From Anaeramoeba flamelloides (taxonomy: Eukaryota; Metamonada; Anaeramoebidae): a stretch of DNA of 64,000 nucleotides. The DNA is taken from contig JANTQA010000047.1 of assembly GCA_027625915.1 (NCBI GenBank), positions 7,316,001 through 7,380,000 on the forward strand, given 5' to 3'. Under the pieces are notes generated by a model. The model made no database searches and was not told the origin of the DNA. It worked only from the letters and a program-made list of their open reading frames with translations. Each line of letters opens with the position of its first letter. Position 1 is the stretch's first letter. Position numbers and translations under genes: made by a program. This document shows positions 12,226 to 22,700 of the stretch, piece after piece.

Positions 12226-12311
12226 CTCATCATAGCTCAGTTGGTAGAGTGGTTGAATATAGTGGAATCATAGAAAACAATTGGTCGCCTGTTCGAATCA
12301 GGTTGATGAGA
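12226..12311 (+). tRNA. tRNA-Tyr-like gene with 13-nt intron, anticodon ATA
   Basis: The acceptor stem is a perfect 7 bp pair, CTCATCA (12226-12232) with TGATGAG (12304-12310), followed by discriminator A. The D arm is GCTC/GAGT around AGTTGGTA and the T arm is GCCTG/CAGGT around TTCGAAT; internal pol III A and B boxes are therefore in place. Variable loop TGGTC. The anticodon stem is GTTGA/ACAAT with one A-A mismatch. The loop reads A, T, ATA (12259-12261), G, then 13 extra bases (12263-12275) at the usual intron site after position 37. The C1-G72 pair and overall likeness to eukaryotic tRNA-Tyr, which normally carries an intron, suggest tyrosine identity, but the normal anticodon is GTA. 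It could be a decayed copy. Without the intron it is 73 bases. Confidence 0.75.
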
Positions 12312-12317
12312 TTTTTT
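12312..12317 (+). terminator. RNA polymerase III T-run terminator
   Basis: Six T residues follow the discriminator base of the tRNA directly, the usual pol III stop signal. In a genome this rich in T runs the run alone would mean nothing; its position gives it meaning. Confidence 0.6.
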
Positions 12318-12743
12318 ATACACTTTTTTTTTAAGAAATACAAAGGTAAAAAAAATAAATTCTCAAAAGAAAAAATTATTTTTTTTTTTGAAAAAATTAC
12401 AACAACTTTTATCTTTCAATTGACATAAAAACTTGAAAAAATCAGAAACCTCTTTCACCGAAAACAAATTAATTATTGAGTGAACAGAAATCTTTCATTT
12501 TGAACCCAAAGGTAAAAAATTAACATTTTGTAAAAGGGATCTCTTCAAAACACAGTTCTGATACTCTCAAATTAAGAAAAAAAAAAATGGAAACAAACAG
12601 AAACCCAAAAAAAAACAACAAAAACGCACAATAAAACAAACAACAGACAAAAAAATCAGAGGGAAAATAAATTTTTCTTCTTTTCTCATTTTTCCATTTC
12701 CAATACTTTAATAATTTTTTTAGCTAAATAATTAGAAGAAAAA

Positions 12744-15530
12744 ATGTCTTGGAATCGATCGAGTTCTACTACGAAATCACAAGTGACAGTAATTCTTATT
12801 CCTGTTGACAACCGAGGGTATTGTGATTGGAACAGCAATATTCGGAAGGTTGTTCAAATCAAAAACACTGCACAAAAGAAACCACAGACAAAAACACAAA
12901 CACAGAGCAGAAAGATCAAAACAAGTTCAAGTTACAAGAGTCCAAACACAGCGAAAAAGCCAAGTTATTACCAAAAACCAACAACAAGCACGACAAAAGT
13001 ATACACGAGCAAGACGGATCCAAAGCCAAAGCCAAAGCCAAAACCAACAACGACAAAAACAACAACAAAAACAAAAGCTTTCCCAAAAAAGAAGACGACT
13101 CCTCTTACGTCGAACAAAACCAGCTCGTATCCAAAGAAAGCATCTGTGGCCACCACTAAGAAAACCACTTCTACGACTAGTAGCACGACTAAAAAAGCAT
13201 ATACCTCAACCAAGCCAACAACTACAACCACCACTACTAGCGTCTCAAATGAGAAAAATGAAGAATTACAAAAGGAAATCAAATCCTTGGAGAAGCAAAT
13301 AAATGAACTGAACACCAAAATGTGCGAAAAAAACAAAAAAATCGATCGTTTAGAGGGCGATTTAAAGAGCAAGGACAAGGAGATTCAGGAGAACGAGCGG
13401 CTAAACGAAAAGAAGATTGAAAGGATTCGTAACGAAAGCAGGCAAACCCAAAGCAACACAGAGGACAAGACTCTTGTTTATCAAAAGCAGATCGAGGAGC
13501 TCGGAAGCAAATACGATCGGCTTGAGAGAGACCATAGCAATTTACAACACAAATATGACGACAGTGTTCAAGGGAAACTTAGTCGTGAAGAAGAAAATAG
13601 AAGGCTACTTGAGGACAAAGAAAAAAACGCGAAATTGCTGAATGAAAAAGAAAAAAAAATCATCATGTATGAAAACAAAATTGCAAGAACGGAGAAGGAA
13701 AGGGACAACAATTTAAAAAAAATCGAAGATTTGAAAAAGAGATCGGAGCAGCAATCGAACAATTCACGGGTGCAGAGCAACCAATTAGTGCAGCAATTGA
13801 AAAGCGAAAACAGAGAGCTCGAGAACACAAACAAGAGCCTAAATGAAGAAAACGAATCACTCAACAATCAGAATATTAATTTAAATCAAGATTTGAAACA
13901 GATCCAAAACGAAAAAGACGACGAGAAAAAAAAAATGAGAAACGAAATCAATGCATTAGAAACAAAGGTGAGGGATCTGAGAAAGGAAATCACCAATACA
14001 CAAAGACAAGAAAAGGGATTTGAAAATGAAAAACAAAATTTTTTGAAGGAGAACCAGAATATCCAAGCACAAAATGAGAGTTTACAAAAGGAAATCAATA
14101 ATTTGAAAAATGATTTGAGGGTTTCTGAAAACGAAAGAAGAACTTTCGAAAGGAATTTCCAAAAGGAAAAAGAAAATGCGCACAAGTACAAGCTCAGTTT
14201 TGAAAAGGAAAAAGAAAATTTGAAGAAAGAAAAGGAGATTTCACAAAGGTACAAGCTCAATTTTGAGAAGGAAAAGGAAAATTTGCAGAAAGAAAAAGAA
14301 AATGCCCAAAAACACCAAAGCAATTTCCAAAAGGAAAAAGACAATTTCCAAAAATACCAACGGCAACAAAGCCAACAAAATAATGACAATAACGAGAAAA
14401 ATGAAAAGATTCAACAACTAGAATCGCAAATCACCAAAATTGAAGAAGAAAACAAAGTGCTGAAGAATAGTCTGCAAATGGAGAAACAAAAAAACGACAA
14501 AATCGAGAAAAGCAATCAGCAAAGCGATCAGAACCACCAAAATTTGCAATCCCAAAATCAAAAATTAACACAGGAATTGCAAACGATCAAGAGGCTCAAC
14601 ATTTCTGTGACAAGTGAGCTTGATGGTATTAAAAAAAAAAAAAATGAATTGCTCAAGCAGAATCAAAAAATTAATCAAAACTACGATCAGGTGCGCCGTG
14701 ATTACGAAGAAATGAAAAAGCAATACCGACGGATCCAGCAGCAAATGAAATCCAATACCAATAAGGGCACGACCACAACGCAATCAAGGCTCCGGAACAC
14801 GAGGAACCTCTCGTCGCAGGGCGTGAACAAGGACGCGCTCAAGCAGAAGGAGCTTGAAATTCGGAAGCGCGCGACGATCCATATCAAAAAGGCAATCAAG
14901 GTGGCCGAAAAGATGGCTGGCGAGCAACTGGATCAAGTGAACGACGAATATTTTAAAAAAATGCTCAAGGTGCAGCAATCCATCACCAAGGTGATGGTCA
15001 ATTTGAACCAATTGTCGCAAAAGATCTCAAACCAAGGGCAGAAAAGGGCCGTGCTCGCGCAGAAAATGGAGCTGAACAAAATCACAGAGCTGATCCAAAA
15101 CCCCCTGCCGAGCCTCGAAATGGAAGAGGAGGAAAACGTGCCACAGCGGAAGGTCATAAAATCGCAGGTCAGAATGAGTGTGGGCAGAGGCGTGGGCGTC
15201 AGTAACCCCAACGTCAAAAAAACAACAAACTCGCAATTGTCAAAGAAAAAGGCCCCTCCTCCGCCTCCACAATTAAACGCTCCCAAACTAAAAATGCAAA
15301 ACTCCGGAAATAAACCCAAGAATAATAACTTCTTGGCAAGTATCCGCAAGGGCACAGAACTGAAAAAGGTTTCAGATCGCAAGCTTACCAGAAGAATCTC
15401 AAAGAGAATGTCAATCAGTTCTACTTTAAGAAGAGCAATGTCAAATAGAAGAATGGCTTCTTTGATGGACGAAATAGATGATGCCTCTTCAGAAGAAGAA
15501 GATGACGATGAAATTTGGGATTTTGATTAA
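12744..15530 (+). CDS. Coiled-coil protein with C-terminal WH2-connector-acidic (WCA-like) tail
   Basis: Uninterrupted 928-residue frame, TAA stop. Residues 1-40 are unique; 40-168 are a basic Lys/Thr/Pro/Ser-rich low-complexity region; about 170-669 form a long Glu/Lys/Asn/Gln coiled coil with tandem FEKEKEN-type repeats near 470-540; 696-797 form a second helical region (RKRATIHIKKAIKVAEKMAG). A short poly-proline run (APPPPPQLNAP, about 838-848) precedes FLASIRKGTELKKV (863-876), a textbook WH2 actin-monomer-binding motif ending in LKKV. Next comes a basic amphipathic stretch (LRRAMSNRRMASLMDEI, 895-911) like the connector of WASP-family proteins, then DDASSEEEDDDEIWDFD with a Trp at 925, like the acidic Arp2/3-binding end. 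The order proline-WH2-connector-acidic/Trp at the extreme C terminus matches known Arp2/3 activators; the function is inferred. I recognise no WH1, SHD, WAHD or other known N-terminal module. GC content rises visibly from about 14760 to 15250. Confidence 0.85.
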   Translation: MSWNRSSSTTKSQVTVILIPVDNRGYCDWNSNIRKVVQIKNTAQKKPQTKTQTQSRKIKTSSSYKSPNTAKKPSYYQKPTTSTTKVYTSKTDPKPKPKPKPTTTKTTTKTKAFPKKKTTPLTSNKTSSYPKKASVATTKKTTSTTSSTTKKAYTSTKPTTTTTTTSVSNEKNEELQKEIKSLEKQINELNTKMCEKNKKIDRLEGDLKSKDKEIQENERLNEKKIERIRNESRQTQSNTEDKTLVYQKQIEELGSKYDRLERDHSNLQHKYDDSVQGKLSREEENRRLLEDKEKNAKLLNEKEKKIIMYENKIARTEKERDNNLKKIEDLKKRSEQQSNNSRVQSNQLVQQLKSENRELENTNKSLNEENESLNNQNINLNQDLKQIQNEKDDEKKKMRNEINALETKVRDLRKEITNTQRQEKGFENEKQNFLKENQNIQAQNESLQKEINNLKNDLRVSENERRTFERNFQKEKENAHKYKLSFEKEKENLKKEKEISQRYKLNFEKEKENLQKEKENAQKHQSNFQKEKDNFQKYQRQQSQQNNDNNEKNEKIQQLESQITKIEEENKVLKNSLQMEKQKNDKIEKSNQQSDQNHQNLQSQNQKLTQELQTIKRLNISVTSELDGIKKKKNELLKQNQKINQNYDQVRRDYEEMKKQYRRIQQQMKSNTNKGTTTTQSRLRNTRNLSSQGVNKDALKQKELEIRKRATIHIKKAIKVAEKMAGEQLDQVNDEYFKKMLKVQQSITKVMVNLNQLSQKISNQGQKRAVLAQKMELNKITELIQNPLPSLEMEEEENVPQRKVIKSQVRMSVGRGVGVSNPNVKKTTNSQLSKKKAPPPPPQLNAPKLKMQNSGNKPKNNNFLASIRKGTELKKVSDRKLTRRISKRMSISSTLRRAMSNRRMASLMDEIDDASSEEEDDDEIWDFD

Positions 15531-15934
15531 ATCTTGGTTTTTTGATTTTTGATTTTGAATCTTGAATTTAAATATTATTCTTTCATTATTTTTTATCTAT
15601 TTTTTTTTCTTTTATTCCTTTTCTTCTTTTACTTCTTTTACTTCTTTTACTTCTTTTTTTTAATTTATTTTTTTGATTTTTAAAATACTTTACATTATTA
15701 TTTTTTATTCCATTATTGATAATTATTATTATTTTGTTTTCTCTTTTAAATTCCCCTTTATTTTTTATTATCAAGATATTATTCAAACAGAAAATAAGAA
15801 TTTTTACTATTACTCGTTATTTTTGATCTTATGAATTTCTTTTTGTCTATTTTCATTATCCTCATGTTTTGACAATACGAATCATTTTTTTTTGTTCAAA
15901 TGTAAATCATTAATTATTTGAGAGTGCAGTTATA
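15531..15934. other. 3' flank of the coiled-coil gene
   Basis: T-rich flank with a tandem cttctttta array at about 15610-15660. No gene. It runs up to the left end of a transposon at 15935. Confidence 0.5.
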
Positions 15935-16636
15935 AACTCTTTTTCAAATAAAAGGGCACAAAAAATTTCAAGAATTATTCATAAGCGAATCAAATTAATT
16001 GTAGTATCATTCTAAAATCTAAGAAATCCTTTAAAACATAAAAAAACACTCAACTGAATCTTTAAAACCCCTTAAAACAAAACAATAAAAATTAAAATTA
16101 AATATTTTAAAAATTGGTGTGCCCTTTTATTTGAAATGAGAAATCTTGTTTTGTAAATTGTAATGAAAAAAATTATAAAAGCAATAAAAACCTTTGAACA
16201 AGGCGAATTGAGAAGAAGTTCTCAAATTTTTATTGATAATTCTTGACACGTCAAATTTTTGTTCTTTAAAGTCTCATTTTCAAGATGAAGCCGAAATTCA
16301 TCTGGGTATTTTGTGGGAAAAATTTTTTTCTTTATCTTCTCTTTTCTTTGTTACATATATCAATCCAATAATGATCTTTCTTAATTCCTATATCTAGCTC
16401 ATTCGAAATCAAACCTAAACTGTTTCCATTTATACACTGGTAGATTATTTCCAAATTGGTTTCTTCTTATCTTGCCTTTTCATTTTCCATCTGTTCAATA
16501 TCCAAAAAGTAAAACGCAAAAAATGAAAAAATGAATAATTAAAATGAAAATCATCAATTGGTAATTCTCTTATTAACAATCCAATTCTATTATATTGACG
16601 ATTTGAGAGGTGTACCCTTTTGTTTGATATATAGTT
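15935..16636. mobile_element. TA-flanked inverted-repeat element, copy 2
   Basis: About 702 bp. Left end AACTCTTTTTCAAATAAAAG at 15935 and right end near 16619-16636 (inverted form, CCCTTTTGTTTGATATATAGTT) are flanked by TA on both sides. The internal ACCTTTGAACAAGGCGAATT and the rest match 1-482 and, reversed, 29757-30458. The minus-strand frame that is open in the 29757 copy is broken here. Confidence 0.8.
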
Positions 16637-19600
16637 TATGTTAACATCTGCAAATCTTATTTTTATTCAAGATACAATAATACATTTCTATAATTTTGAT
16701 ACATTAAAAACCATCAAGATGAAAAAAATATCTCATTTTTATATATATATTTAAAACTTTTATTATAAACTCTTTTTGAGTAAAAAGGACCCAGTTTTAT
16801 TGAAGAAATGGAATACATAATTTGAGTTTAATTCCTTATTCTTCTCAAAGTAAATTTTTAATTTTTGATTCCAAAATCATTTTTTCTCATTTTGTAAAAT
16901 TTTTTTTGTTTTTACTTTTTACTTTTTCTTGTTTTTTTTTTTTCTGTAACTATTAAATTTGAAAAAAAATGTTTGAAACTCCAAATAAACATGAAGAAAA
17001 GTGAGTCTTGGTATGTTATTTTAAAATTCATACCTTTACAAGTAAAAAATCTTATTTTCAACATTTTTAATTTCCTAAAGAAATAAAGAATTTTACTTTA
17101 AACATTCCAATTTAGTGTCAAAAAATTTTTTAATATTTTTTTTTTTTTTGAAATTTATGGTTTGTACAGACTTTTATTTTATGGTTATTAACCCTTATAT
17201 GAATTTTATTATTTCTTGTATTTCTAAACAATCTAAGTTTGGTTAATTCTTAAAAATAAAGTGGCTTTTTCATTTTTGGCTGGGTACCTTGGTTGAAATG
17301 GAGTTTAATATCAGATTTAAGTAACCAAAAATTCCTGTTTTTTTTTCAGATCCAAGTCTTCAAATAAAAAAAAAGAAAATAAAAGAAAAAAATAAAAATT
17401 GATTACAAAAATATTTGTAAATGAGTTGAAAAACAATTTGTTACGATATATCTTTATCAATACCACAAACTAAACCATAAACTCAAAATTGTTACTCACA
17501 AAAAAATTATAAATTAAAAAAAAATTATCTTTTTGATATCAATAACAACAAATAAATATATCTGATTCATAATTCACTTTTTATTCATTCTAAACATAGA
17601 AAAACCTGATATTTAAAAAATAAAATAAAATAAAAAAAAAATTATAAAAAAAAGGAATCAAAATTTTAGAAATGGGTATTAGAGATGGTTTATTACTGAG
17701 CTTTCACTGAAAGGGGGTTAGTATTAAGATTTTTTTTAAATTAAATTCATTTAAAAAGGGATTAAATGCCTCATTTTTCTTAATTTTTATTTGTCTTTTG
17801 AAAGATATTTGTTTTATTTTTTATGTTATTTTTACTGAAAAAAAAAAAACAAATAAAAATTGAAAAAAAAAAGAAAATGAAAAAGTAAAAAAAAGAAATT
17901 TGAAAAAGCAAAAACTTAAATTTTTCAAACAAAATTTATGAAATTAGAAAAATGAAAGTTCGTAATGTCACAATTCATATACATTGAAAAAGAGACCATT
18001 TTAAACACATATTTTAATTTAAAAATATCCAAAATTTATTAAAAATCAGAAAAATTATGGAAATATTTTCATAAAATTCAAATTCATAATTTTCAATTTT
18101 CTTAAAATATCAATAATTGACAGGGGCTAGTAACTTGAATTTATATTTTCCAGAGGTAATATAATAATTTTTTGTACAATGATACAATTAAACAGGTTAT
18201 ACAAAATTATTTAACAACTTTTATCAGGATTGAATTATCCTTTTTAAAAGAGCCCATTTTGCCCAATTGGAATGTTCAGTCAAAAGATCTGATCCTTTTT
18301 TGTTGGATTTTTGTTCCAAATTAGAATAAGAAAAATTTTCAAAAAATTTTTTTTTACTGAAGAAATCTCACTTTCAGTAATTATTAGAGTCTGTATGAAT
18401 GAATAACATTGTAACTTTTATCTTATTTTAAAAATTCAAAATAAATAAGAATCAAATATTGAATTCTTGTAAATCTAAAAAAAAATGAGTCTTTATTTTA
18501 TTCTTAAATATTTATTAAATATAAAGACTTTGGAAATACAAGGTAATATTTATTTTCAAATAATTCAGATTATAAACAAGGAACTATTAGTTTTAAAATT
18601 AGTTATACTAAAAAATAATTATTTTTTTTTTATTATTAAAATTATTTAGATCTTCAAATTAATTTTATTTGTTTGATGATCTTTAAAATATTGAGAAATA
18701 ATTATAAAGTCTATTGGATACATTTCGTCTTTTAGTGGTTATTAACTCACTTATTGGAATAATTACAATTGTAAATATTAATTAGTGATTATAAATAATC
18801 ATATTAAAAAGTATTTTTTAGATTATAAGTTCAATTTTGCCAGGTTGTAAAAAAGTATTTTGTGTGGATTTTTATTTTGATTGTCTTGGTTTTAACTCAT
18901 ATTTTTTATGTTCAATAAAGAGAAAAAATTGATTCAAACTTTTCTTTGAATCAAAAAATTATTTTGAATATTTCTTTTAATCAACTATTATATTTTTTTA
19001 ATAGTATAAAATTAAGCAGATTTTTTAGAATGAGATATTTTGAAACTAAGTGATTTTATTTTTAAATTTTTTTTTTATCACCCCCCTTTACATATAATAA
19101 GATTACAATCTTCTTTCAAAGAAAATAATATTTTTGATAATAATTTTGAAATATATAAGATTTTGAACTTTTCAAAAATGAAAAAAAGTGGATCTAAACT
19201 TTTAAAAACATAAAATTAATTTCTGATAAGTTGCGTCAAAAGTAAGTTTGGTTTTTCATTATCAGATTTTTATTTTAGTTTTGCAATTTCAATATGCTAT
19301 AAAATTTTTTTGAATTTGCTATTATATTTACTAGAAGATTGTTTGGAGTTTACTCGGCCCTTAAATTAAATAATTGGTTTGAATTTCGGAGTGCGATTGA
19401 AGACTGAATTAGATCTGATATTTTACCTATAAAAGAAAAAAACACAGTTTTATTATCGAAACATAGGCATTTTTAGCTTTTGTAATTAATTGGTAGAAAA
19501 ACAAAAATAGTTTGCAATAGAATCCAATCAAATTATAAAACAAAGCTAATTTTGTAAAATATCACTCAACAAAAATCAAGACATCAAGTATTTTAGTATT

Positions 19601-19718
19601 CCTCTGCCTCTAAACAACCCAAAGCATTGATACCTGATAAATATTCAAAATTCCAAAAATAATTAAATCTCAAAAATTATTTTTTATTCTTTTTACACGC
19701 AAAATATAGTTTTTTAAT
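16637..19718. other. Long AT-rich intergenic stretch
   Basis: About 3 kb with no gene that I can support. At 16763-16795 there is a lone left end of the TA-flanked element family (TATAAACTCTTTTTGAGTAAAAAGGACC), without its partner end. A CCCCCC run occurs at 19081. The final few hundred bases are the upstream region of the CK2 beta gene; no promoter motif is recognisable. Confidence 0.5.
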
Positions 19719-22700
19719 ATGGGATCTTCTGAAAAAGAAGAAAAAACTTGGGTGAGATGGTTTTTGTCACTCGAAAGAAACGATATTCTTACAGAAGTTC
19801 GACCATATTTTTTAGAAGACAATTTCAATTACACAGGTTTATCAAATTATGTTCCTTCATATTCTCTCGCTTTAAGGACAATTCGAACTTTAGAAATTTC
19901 AGACAAGGGTACTAATTTTACTTTCTCTTTTTTCTTTTCGTTTCAGAGCTTTTTGTTGTTAAAATTTTTTTCTGTTTTTTATGGGCTTATTTGCTTTTTT
20001 TGTAGAAATTCTAACTCAAGAACAAGAAGAATTAATTCAAGGAGCAGCAAAACTACTTTATGGGCTAATACACGCTCGTTGGATTGTCACACCTCATGGC
20101 GCAAAAAATATGGTAAAATTTTTCCTTTTTGTTCTTTCTCTTTTGAACCCAACAAAACCTTTTTGTGTTTGGTTCAACAAAAATTCGAATATAATTTGCT
20201 TTTCTTTTTGAAAATAAAAAGTTAAACAAAAATACTAAATCGCCTTGAAACCATTTCGAGTGCTTGCACTAAACAAAGGGTATTTAACTTTTCTTTCTTT
20301 TATTGTTGACAAATCCATAAAAAAAGAATTCTTTTATAATTTTTTCAATTTAATTTTTGTTCATTTGCAAAAATTATCAAAAATTATTTTTTATGGATTT
20401 TAAACTCACCTAAGACGAGAGCGATCTTAAACACAAAACGTAGCAATACCTAAACTGTTGGTTTTGAATTTTGTACTTGGGACAATTGTTGGGCTTTTTT
20501 TTCTTTTTGTTGGTTTATCTATTTAGTTTTCAAGAGGTAATGACTACTATCCTTTTAAAAATTATTTTCAAGTAACTTCAGTTGAAAAAAGATAATTTTA
20601 CTTTGAAAATCAAATTGTTTCAATGAAAATTTAATCCCAAAGTTCAATAAGGAAGCTTAATTAAATCTCAAAAAATATCTTTTCTCATTGGTTTAGTTAG
20701 GATCTTTTTGTTTTTACAACGGCGAATGAGTAATTCAATTGAAATATTTCAGAACTTGAAATAAAAATTTTCAGTTTTTGAATTGGAAACTAACAGTATT
20801 GTTCTCTCAAAGAATGGTACAAAAGAAAATTCAGAATTTGTAAAATTGGGTTACTTTTCATTTTTACTTGTTGGTTGTTGAAGGAACACCAGAATGTTTT
20901 ATTCTCTGGGTGTTGAAATATAATATACTGGTATTTGAATTATAAATGGGAAAATATTTTCACTTCATTTTCCTTTTCCTTTACAAACATAGTTTCCTAA
21001 ACAAGTAGGTTGTAAATTGGAGACTTTGTGACCACAAGGAAATTTTAAACCAAGTGAAAAAATTTCCTATTTGTAATTCAAATACCAGTAATAGTCAATA
21101 AAAATAATTTACAGCAATTTCAAACCTGGTGCAGACGAGTTAACTTTAGTCGAACTATTAATTTTAAATTAAACTTTATTTAAATACATTTTAATTGAAA
21201 TGATCAATTGTGATTTCTATGATTTCTGTGTAACAAATCTTTTCTTTTTGTTCTTAATTCTGTAGATCCTTTCAAAAGGAATTTTTTTTAAATTTTTTTC
21301 AAAAAAGTTTTCCACAATTAGAAAACACAAGATATGAACAACCAATTTAAAAAAGAAATTTTTTTCCTTGTTTAACTTTTAGATAGGATTAAAATTCTAA
21401 ATAATTTGTAATAATAAAAAAAAAAAAAAGTAAAATAAAAATTAAAGAAATTTTAATTACAAAAAAATTAAAAAAACACTCAACTGATTAATGTGATGAT
21501 TAAAACTTTTGGTACATCTGTTTTTAATCTAGTATCGCCCATTTTTAATTGCTAATAAATTAATGAATTTTTTTATTTATTTATTGTTCTCCAATTTCCA
21601 CTGGGGTAATTTAAACAAGGCATGGCCAAAAAATTTTCAAAAATATCTTTCAAACAGTAAAAAAAAATACATTAGACTTCTTTTTGTGTATCAGAATAAA
21701 AACCTTTTTTGTCACACTTTTTTCAAATGGCTTTAAGGAAGTAAGTACATTTTACCATTTTGAAATATTTTAATTGTGTGAGCCTTACTGAAAAATATTT
21801 TTTGATTACAACCAGATATTGAAACTTTGAAACAAAAACATCATTCGCTGCTCTATTTGTAAAAAGAACCACGAACCCAAAATAATTCAGGTTGAATCTT
21901 GAATTTTTCGATTTTTTAGAACATGTTATTTTTTTTTTTGAGTAAATTTTTGGTTTTATTAAATTAAGTTTTGGATCTAGAAATGTGTTTATACAAATGC
22001 TTGAAATTGATCCAAGACTAAACCAAAAAATTAGACTCGAAAAGGTGTGTATTTGAAACAAATATTTTCTTTTTTTTGAAGACCAAACAAGAAAGATCAC
22101 CTTTTCAAATAAATTTGTTGAAATCAAGAATTAAAAATAAAAAAAAAATCGATAAAAGCCTATTTTCGAAGATTGGCTTTCTTTATCTTATTAATTTGGA
22201 TGAATCCAAACAATTTATAACATTGGATTTATCGCCCCATTACTATTAATTATTATTTTACAAAACATTTTTTTACAAATTTATTTTCAAAATTCAATTT
22301 TCAAATATTTTTATCAAACAAAACAAAAATTAAGAATACTATTTCAAAAATTAAAATAAAGCGGTTGAATTCTCGGAATCAAGAAAACAGTTACAAAATA
22401 TTCGACCCAAAATAAAAGAAAAAATTGAGAAAAAATTTCAATCAGATTCAGAATTATTTTTCGTTCTCATTTTAATGGAAAATAAATAATTATCAAGTCA
22501 AACGAATACTATACAATAAATCTTTATTTCTGAAGAGGAATTTAATATATATCCTATTTTCTGAACCCAATCAAGAATTTGATGAATTAAATGAAAATAG
22601 GATTCAATTATTTTGGAAATTCTTTAGAAATAAAAAGTAATTTGTTTCTCAAAAATTTTACAAACAAAAGTATTTTCCATTCAAAATTAAAAATAAAGCC

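Noticed and set aside
12805-15382. Several frames on both strands over the coiled-coil gene, including a long minus-strand Phe/Ser-rich frame
   Set aside because: They mirror the Lys/Glu/Thr-rich codons of the real gene and have no independent features.
21723-22127. 134-residue minus-strand frame
   Set aside because: It runs across the terminal inverted repeat of the transposon and ends in flanking DNA, so it is repeat sequence rather than a gene.
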